DNA of 26,982 nucleotides from Firmicutes bacterium UBA1535 (GTDB lineage: Bacteria > Bacillota > Clostridia > Tissierellales > Sedimentibacteraceae), in NCBI GenBank assembly GCA_002323775.1, contig DCPV01000090.1, positions 2,984 through 29,965 on the forward strand, in the 5' to 3' direction. Positions 22,972-26,982 of the stretch are shown here, piece by piece. The notes beneath the pieces are model-generated. The model worked only from the letters and a program-made list of their open reading frames with translations. It did no database searches and had not been told where the DNA came from. Made by a program: the position numbers and the translations under genes. The stretch's first letter is position 1; each line of letters starts with the position of its first letter.

Positions 22972-23262
22972 ATGAGAAAATATGAAGGTGCATTTATACT
23001 ATACTCTAATTTAGAAGAAAATGTTAGAAATGCAGAAATTGAGAAAATCAAGAACATAGTTACAAGCTTCAATGGAACTGTTGACAAGGTAAATGAATGG
23101 GGACAAAGAAGACTTGCTTATGAAATCAGCAAAAAAAGAGACGGCTACTATGTTATAATCAATTTTACTTCAAATTCAGACGCTGTTAATGAGATTGATA
23201 GAATTTGTAAAATCAGTGACAACGTGTTGAGACATATGATTACAGTAGAAGACGAAAAATAA
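22972..23262 (+). CDS. rpsF: Ribosomal protein bS6
   Basis: A 96-aa protein of normal S6 length, starting MRKYEGAFILYSNLEENVRN and containing GTVDKVNEWGQRRLAYEISK and RDGYYVIINF, the conserved core of the S6 ferredoxin-like fold. S6 binds 16S rRNA together with S18 in the platform of the 30S subunit. The frame is open back to a TTG at 22882, inside the promoter, so the ATG at 22972 with AGGAGGTG just before it is the real start. It is the first gene of the conserved rpsF-ssb-rpsR operon. Confidence 0.98.
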   Translation: MRKYEGAFILYSNLEENVRNAEIEKIKNIVTSFNGTVDKVNEWGQRRLAYEISKKRDGYYVIINFTSNSDAVNEIDRICKISDNVLRHMITVEDEK

Positions 23263-23280
23263 ATAACTAGGGGGATACAA

Positions 23281-23742
23281 ATGAATAATGTTGTTTTAAT
23301 TGGGAGATTATCAAAAGATCCCGACCTAAAATTTCTGCCATCTGGTATGGCAGTTGCTAGAATTACATTAGCTGTAGATAAAGAGTTATTTGGGGATAAA
23401 AAACAAGAAGCTATTAATCAGGGTAAACCAACTGCTGACTTTATTAATGTTTCGGTGTTTGGTAAATCGGCAGAAAACTGTGCGAATTACCTTGCTAAGG
23501 GCAGTATGTGTGCTGTGAATGGAAGAATAAGTACAGGAAGCTACACTGCACAGTCAGGTGAGAAAAGATATACTACTGAGGTAATAGCAAATAGAGTTGA
23601 GTTTATTGGTTCTAAACAATCATCATCGTCATCAACATTGCCAGGAAAGCCTACAAATTCGGATAGCAATTTCTTTGACAATTTTCCAGACGACGACAAT
23701 GATATTTTCCAACCAGTAGATGAAGATGACATTCCATTTTAA
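23281..23742 (+). CDS. ssb: Single-stranded DNA-binding protein
   Basis: A 153-aa SSB. The OB-fold domain occupies about residues 1-108: MNNVVLIGRLSKDPDLKFLP, FINVSVFGKSAENCANYLAKG and INGRISTGSYTAQSGEKRYTTE-like positions (here VNGRIS). A flexible Ser/Asn/Asp-rich linker follows, and the C-terminal tip DEDDIPF is the protein-interaction peptide that recruits replication and repair factors. It sits 18 nt after rpsF with a GGGGG-type ribosome binding site. Its TAA stop abuts the AAAGGAGG site of rpsR. It is the housekeeping SSB by context. Confidence 0.98.
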   Translation: MNNVVLIGRLSKDPDLKFLPSGMAVARITLAVDKELFGDKKQEAINQGKPTADFINVSVFGKSAENCANYLAKGSMCAVNGRISTGSYTAQSGEKRYTTEVIANRVEFIGSKQSSSSSTLPGKPTNSDSNFFDNFPDDDNDIFQPVDEDDIPF

Positions 23743-23757
23743 AGGAGGGAAATTTCA

Positions 23758-24036
23758 GTGAGTTCAAGAGAAGGCGGCTACAGAAGAAATAATGATGGTA
23801 ATAACGCTGGCGGACAAATGAAAAGAAAGCCACGTAAAAAAGTTTGCCAATTCTGCCAAGAAAAGGCAACTAGCATAGATTATAAAGAAACTGGAAAGCC
23901 TAAAAAGTACATTTCTGAAAGAGGTAAGATATTACCAAGAAGAATTACAGGAACTTGTGCTAAGCACCAAAGAATGGTAACAAATGCTATAAAAAGATCA
24001 AGAGCAATCGCACTTTTACCATATACTACAGAATAG
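23758..24036 (+). CDS. rpsR: Ribosomal protein bS18
   Basis: A 92-aa S18 with the conserved core [29 protein letters not shown] and [12 protein letters not shown]. The cysteines (CQFC and the Cys of TGTC) mark the zinc-binding C+ form. The N-terminus has a Gly/Asn-rich stretch of about 20 residues ([19 protein letters not shown]), longer than in many S18 proteins. The start codon is GTG (23758-23760), preceded by AAAGGAGGG. An ATG at 23818 would give a shorter protein but lacks a good ribosome binding site. Last gene of the operon. Confidence 0.97.
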   Translation: MSSREGGYRRNNDGNNAGGQMKRKPRKKVCQFCQEKATSIDYKETGKPKKYISERGKILPRRITGTCAKHQRMVTNAIKRSRAIALLPYTTE

Positions 24037-24064
24037 TATATTATAACTGAGTAGAATGTATCTG

Positions 24065-24099
24065 AATCACATTTCATTTATATGAGATGTGATTTTTTT
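24065..24099 (+). terminator. Terminator after rpsR
   Basis: AATCACAT (24065-24072) pairs with ATGTGATT (24087-24094), with an inner TCAT/ATGA helix, followed by a run of seven T. Confidence 0.85.
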
Positions 24100-24100
24100 A

Positions 24101-24129
24101 TTGTAAATTTTGACTTATATTGATATAAT
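24101..24129 (+). promoter_or_regulatory. Promoter of the M18 aminopeptidase gene
   Basis: TTGTAA is followed after 17 nt by TATAAT, about 32 nt before the start codon. A TTGACT at 24110-24115 is too close (8 nt) to serve as the -35. Confidence 0.6.
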
Positions 24130-24161
24130 AGAGTTAATAATTAGATAACGGAGGATTAAAA

Positions 24162-25481
24162 ATGTACAAAGAAATTTCAAAAGAGCTTCTTACTTTCATA
24201 GAAAAAAGTCGCAGCAGCTTCCATGCTATTGAAACAATAAAGGAAGAATTAAACAAGAATGGCTTTAGTGAGCTTTTAGAAAGTAAAGCTTGGAAGATAG
24301 AAGAAGGAAAAAAATACTATGTAACAAGAAACTCATCATCAATTATTGCTTTCAATATAGGCAAAGATTTGGATAATTACAGCTTTAATATGACTGCTTC
24401 TCACAGTGATTCACCTGTATTTAAAATAAAGGAAAATTATGAAATTGAAGCAGGTAAAAACTACATTCAGCTAAACACTGAGAAATATGGCGGAATGCTT
24501 CATGCAACATGGCTTGACAGACCTTTATCAGTAGCAGGCAGACTTGTTGTAAAAGATGGAAACAAGCTTGTAACTAAGCTTGTAGATGTAGACAGAGACC
24601 TCGTTCTTATACCAAATATGGCTATTCATATGAACAGAGATGCAAACTCAGGCATGAAGTACAATGAGCAGGTTGATATGCTGCCGCTATTCGGAATGGT
24701 AGAAAACAGCAAGGGTACATTTATGAGTGTAATTGCAAAGTCCGCTAATGTAGATGAAAAAGATATAGTAAGTCATGATTTATTCTTATACAACCGTATG
24801 AATCCTTCTATCTGGGGAAGCAATGAAGAATTTATATCTTCTGCTAAATTAGACGATTTACAATGTGCATTTTCATCATTAAAAGCCTTTGTTTCATCTT
24901 ATAGCAATAAGTCAATCAATGTATACTGCTGCTTTGACAACGAAGAAGTAGGAAGTCAAACTAAGCAGGGAGCTCAATCTACATTTTTAGTTGATACACT
25001 AAATAGAATAAATGAAGGTCTTGGTAAAAATAAAGAGGATTATCACAGAGCTATTGCCTCCTCTTTCATGCTATCGGCAGACAATGCACATGCAGTACAT
25101 CCAAATCATCCTGAAAAAAGCGACCCTACAAACAAAGTGTATATAAATCAAGGAATTGTAATAAAATACAATGCAAATCAAAAATACACAACTGATGGAG
25201 TCAGTGCCGCTGTATTTAAAACAATCTGCGAAAAAGCAGGTGTTCCTTGTCAATCATATACAAACCGTTCAGATGTAGCTGGTGGAGGAACTCTAGGAAA
25301 TGTAGCGACAACTCATATAAGTATAAAGATGGTAGATATAGGACTTGCACAGCTTGCTATGCACTCGTCATATGAAACAGCAGGCATCAAAGATACAGAA
25401 TACATGGTTAAAGCTATCTGTGAATTTTACAATTCTCATTTAGAAGAAACAAGTACCGGAGACATTGAAATAATCAAATAA
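24162..25481 (+). CDS. apeB: M18-family metallo-aminopeptidase
   Basis: A 439-aa cytosolic M18 peptidase, which removes N-terminal residues (often acidic or neutral) from peptides using two metal ions. Expected ligands and motifs are present: ASHSDSP with His81, LDDLQC with Asp232, CFDNEEVGS with Glu261 and Glu262, SADNAHAVHPNH with Asp307, and MHSSYETAG with His401. The central RDLVLIPNMAIHMNRD and the TNRSDVAGGGTLG stretch also match the family. It has GGAGG upstream of the ATG at 24162. Together with the peptide-binding lipoprotein further on, it fits a peptide-using metabolism, though the genes are not an operon. Confidence 0.95.
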   Translation: MYKEISKELLTFIEKSRSSFHAIETIKEELNKNGFSELLESKAWKIEEGKKYYVTRNSSSIIAFNIGKDLDNYSFNMTASHSDSPVFKIKENYEIEAGKNYIQLNTEKYGGMLHATWLDRPLSVAGRLVVKDGNKLVTKLVDVDRDLVLIPNMAIHMNRDANSGMKYNEQVDMLPLFGMVENSKGTFMSVIAKSANVDEKDIVSHDLFLYNRMNPSIWGSNEEFISSAKLDDLQCAFSSLKAFVSSYSNKSINVYCCFDNEEVGSQTKQGAQSTFLVDTLNRINEGLGKNKEDYHRAIASSFMLSADNAHAVHPNHPEKSDPTNKVYINQGIVIKYNANQKYTTDGVSAAVFKTICEKAGVPCQSYTNRSDVAGGGTLGNVATTHISIKMVDIGLAQLAMHSSYETAGIKDTEYMVKAICEFYNSHLEETSTGDIEIIK

Positions 25482-25482
25482 A

Positions 25483-25504
25483 TCGAAATAAATTTCGCTC
25501 TAAA
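25483..25504. repeat. Short palindromic repeat, copy 3
   Basis: TCGAAATAAATTTCGCTCTA and the following AA. CGAAA/TTTCG flank TAAA. It keeps the TTTCGCTCTAA half of copy 2 exactly. It begins one base after the aminopeptidase stop codon. Confidence 0.5.
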
Positions 25505-25509
25505 AAATT

Positions 25510-25579
25510 AAAATCACCCATACATATATTTTTAAAATTTGCAGACAATACTAAAAAATTATATGTGTGGGTGATTTTT
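25510..25579 (+). terminator. 19-bp hairpin: aminopeptidase terminator that covers the next gene's ribosome binding site
   Basis: The arm 25510-25528 (AAAATCACCCATACATATA) pairs with 25560-25578 over 19 bp with one G-U pair, across a 31-nt loop. The 3' arm ends in five T, and the next base triplet is the ATG of the CmpB-like gene. The stem contains the only purine-rich stretch (GTGGGTG, 25567-25573) that could act as its ribosome binding site. Confidence 0.75.
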
Positions 25580-25996
25580 ATGCGTAATATTTTAAAACAT
25601 ATTTTTCTATTTTTAATAGGCGGAACTATATATTTTTTTCTTGAAGTTTTGTCCAGAGGCTTTTCACATCCTTCTATGTTTATTTGCGGAGGAATATGCT
25701 TTGTTTTAATAGGACTGCTAAGTGAAACAAAGCATTTTCAGATACCTTTACTTTTACAAATGTTCATTTCCAGCATTATAATAACAATTCTTGAACTTAT
25801 AACAGGATTGATTGTAAATATATGGCTTAAATTGGGTGTTTGGGATTACTCAAGTTTACCTTTTAACTTCTTAGGGCAAATTTGTATATTATATACAATT
25901 TTATGGTTCTTTCTATCTTTCCCGGCAATTTTATTAAATGATTATCTAAGATATAAGTTTTTCGATAAGAGGAGCATGAAATATAAAATAATATAA
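25580..25996 (+). CDS. CmpB-like membrane protein (putative ABC transporter type IV permease family)
   Basis: A 138-aa protein with four hydrophobic segments (about 5-22, 33-46, 55-80 and 95-120). The stretch LKLGVWDYSSLPFNFLGQIC and the preceding ITGLIVNIW closely resemble the family labelled ABC_trans_CmpB, whose real function is unknown despite the name. No ABC ATPase is beside it. The frame also has an ATG at 25565, but nothing resembling a ribosome binding site precedes that; ATG 25580 follows GTGGGTG at 6 nt. The site is buried in a 19-bp hairpin, so translation may be conditional or low. Confidence 0.8.
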   Translation: MRNILKHIFLFLIGGTIYFFLEVLSRGFSHPSMFICGGICFVLIGLLSETKHFQIPLLLQMFISSIIITILELITGLIVNIWLKLGVWDYSSLPFNFLGQICILYTILWFFLSFPAILLNDYLRYKFFDKRSMKYKII

Positions 25997-26024
25997 TCGT
26001 CTAATAACCTAATTATAATTATTA

Positions 26025-26056
26025 AAAATAAAAAATAATTTATTTTATTTTGTTTT
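26025..26056 (+). terminator. Weak AU-only hairpin with T-run
   Basis: AAAATAAA (26025-26032) pairs with TTTATTTT (26039-26046), followed by ATTTTGTTTTTT. The stem has no G-C pair. It is placed to end the CmpB-like transcript. Confidence 0.35.
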
Positions 26057-26140
26057 TTGGGGAATAATGAAATTACAACGTTTTCTGTATATTTTTATAA
26101 AAAAGTTGAAAAATATTAGTTGTAACGTTTGCAATTCTTC

Positions 26141-26169
26141 TTGACTTAATAGAAATTTTGTAATATTAT
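26141..26169 (+). promoter_or_regulatory. Promoter of the peptide-binding lipoprotein gene
   Basis: TTGACT is followed after 17 nt by TATTAT, 62 nt before the start codon. Upstream, TTACAAC (26070-26076) and GTTGTAA (26119-26125) form a spaced inverted repeat of unknown meaning. Confidence 0.65.
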
Positions 26170-26231
26170 TTAACTTATCAAGAGCTATGGTATAGCTTTT
26201 AATATTTATAATGAATTTGGGGAGGACTAAA

Positions 26232-26982
26232 ATGAAAGTAAAACGATTGTTTACATTAATTCTTGCAGTAATTATGGTTGTTACAGCTTTTACCGGCTGT
26301 ACTGGCGGAGGCAGCAATGTTGCTGCTAGTGATGAAATTTTAAGATTTGGTACATCAGGATATGATGGAATTTTAAACCCTATCATGACTGACAATACTT
26401 ATGACTCTTATGCTTGTTCTTTGATATTTGAATCAATGATTAAACTTGATAAGAGCGGTGCTTACCAACCGGATATAGCTAGTTGGAAGATTTCAGATGA
26501 CCACTTAACTTACACTTTTACGTTAAAAGATGGTATAAAATTCTCTGATGGAACTCCTTTAACAGCTGATGATGTATACTTCACATTCTCTACTATAGCT
26601 CATCCAGACTATGATGGTCCAAGAGCATATGCTGTAACTGATATGGTAGGATATGAGGCATTCCACAAAGGAGAAACTACTACTTTTGAAGGAATCAAAG
26701 TTATAGACCCTAAAACAATTTCCTTTACATTTGCAGAAGGCAAAGCATCTCCTGCAAACATTGAATGTTTCACATATGGTATTTTATCAAAGGATCATTA
26801 CAAGTTTGATAAGTGGGAAGATTTCCTTGCTTTAAACCAAGATCCATTGGGTTCTGGCGTTATGAAATTTGAAGCTTTCGCTCCAAAAGAATATATAAAA
26901 ATGCTTAGAAATGAAAACTATTGGGATACTAAAAATGCTGCTAAAATCGGTGGAGTTTACTTCTTAGAAGTTCCAGATGAGA
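26232..26982 (+). CDS. Extracellular solute-binding protein family 5 (peptide ABC transporter), C-terminus cut
   Basis: The first 250 codons are present and the frame runs off the window. The N-terminus MKVKRLFTLILAVIMVVTAF followed by TGC is a lipoprotein signal with Cys23 as lipid anchor. The mature part matches the SBP_bac_5 family: NPIMTDNTYDS, YQPDIASWKISDDHLTYTF, LKDGIKFSDGTPLTADDVYF (the family signature, near residues 98-117), and MKFEAFAPKEYIKMLRNENYW. Such proteins capture oligopeptides or nickel/opine-type ligands for a Dpp/Opp-like importer, whose permease and ATPase genes are expected downstream. GGGGAGGA precedes the ATG at 26232. Confidence 0.93.
   Translation, partial: MKVKRLFTLILAVIMVVTAFTGCTGGGSNVAASDEILRFGTSGYDGILNPIMTDNTYDSYACSLIFESMIKLDKSGAYQPDIASWKISDDHLTYTFTLKDGIKFSDGTPLTADDVYFTFSTIAHPDYDGPRAYAVTDMVGYEAFHKGETTTFEGIKVIDPKTISFTFAEGKASPANIECFTYGILSKDHYKFDKWEDFLALNQDPLGSGVMKFEAFAPKEYIKMLRNENYWDTKNAAKIGGVYFLEVPDE

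Noticed and set aside
26152..26166. Possible CodY box near the peptide-binding lipoprotein promoter
   Set aside because: Only the AATTTT half is good; the other half fits the consensus AATTTTCWGAAAATT poorly, and AT-rich DNA gives many such partial matches.
26045..26395. 116-codon minus-strand frame across the lipoprotein start and its upstream region
   Set aside because: It covers the promoter and signal peptide of the solute-binding protein gene and has no plausible ribosome binding site.

Overview
The window comes from a low-GC, Gram-positive anaerobe of the Clostridia. Evidence: AT-rich intergenic DNA, strong GGAGG ribosome binding sites, Firmicutes-type gene order, and a complete reductive 4-hydroxybutyrate (4HB) branch of the kind known from Clostridium kluyveri, C. 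aminobutyricum and C. difficile. A Peptostreptococcaceae-like amino-acid fermenter is a reasonable guess, but the species cannot be fixed from sequence alone. No tRNA, rRNA, CRISPR array, insertion sequence or prophage was seen.

Layout. (1) 1-6808, minus strand: a truncated rhodanese lipoprotein, then, reading leftwards from 6808, a probable seven-gene operon. It holds a Sua5-arginine phosphatase fusion, rpiB, tagO, an unlisted 57-aa membrane protein at 3567-3740, mnaA, and a BceRS-like two-component system. (2) 7108-8549, plus strand: an EamA transporter and a small Nfu-type Fe-S protein. (3) 8697-14258, plus strand: abfD-abfT-4hbD-sucD, which together convert succinyl-CoA to crotonyl-CoA through succinate semialdehyde, 4HB and 4HB-CoA, consuming reducing equivalents. 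(4) 14354-17375, minus strand: hup, a short MazG-methylase protein and a SpoVB-like flippase. (5) 17579-25996, plus strand: recD2, comFC, hpf, a DUF5317-like membrane protein, an unknown protein, rpsF-ssb-rpsR with its own leader, an M18 aminopeptidase and a CmpB-like membrane protein. (6) 26232-end: a peptide-binding lipoprotein, cut by the window edge.

The most interesting part is the control of the 4HB genes. Three sequences match the Firmicutes Rex (NADH/NAD+ sensor) operator consensus TTGTTAANNNNTTAACAA at 12-13 of 14 positions. One overlaps the predicted abfD promoter and one lies between 4hbD and sucD. The 4hbD-sucD spacer also holds a GC-rich segment of about 80 nt (12731-12811) that folds on paper into a three-way junction with a 12-bp closing stem and complementary loops. 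I do not recognise it as a known riboswitch class. A perfect 12-bp hairpin separates abfD from abfT. Elsewhere a short palindrome related to GCGAAACAAGTTTCGCTCTAA occurs three times in intergenic DNA, and a 19-bp hairpin after the aminopeptidase buries the ribosome binding site of the next gene.

No gene-free stretch exceeds 300 nt; the longest are 6809-7107 (299 nt), 8014-8270, 25997-26231 and 433-642, and their contents are listed as features.
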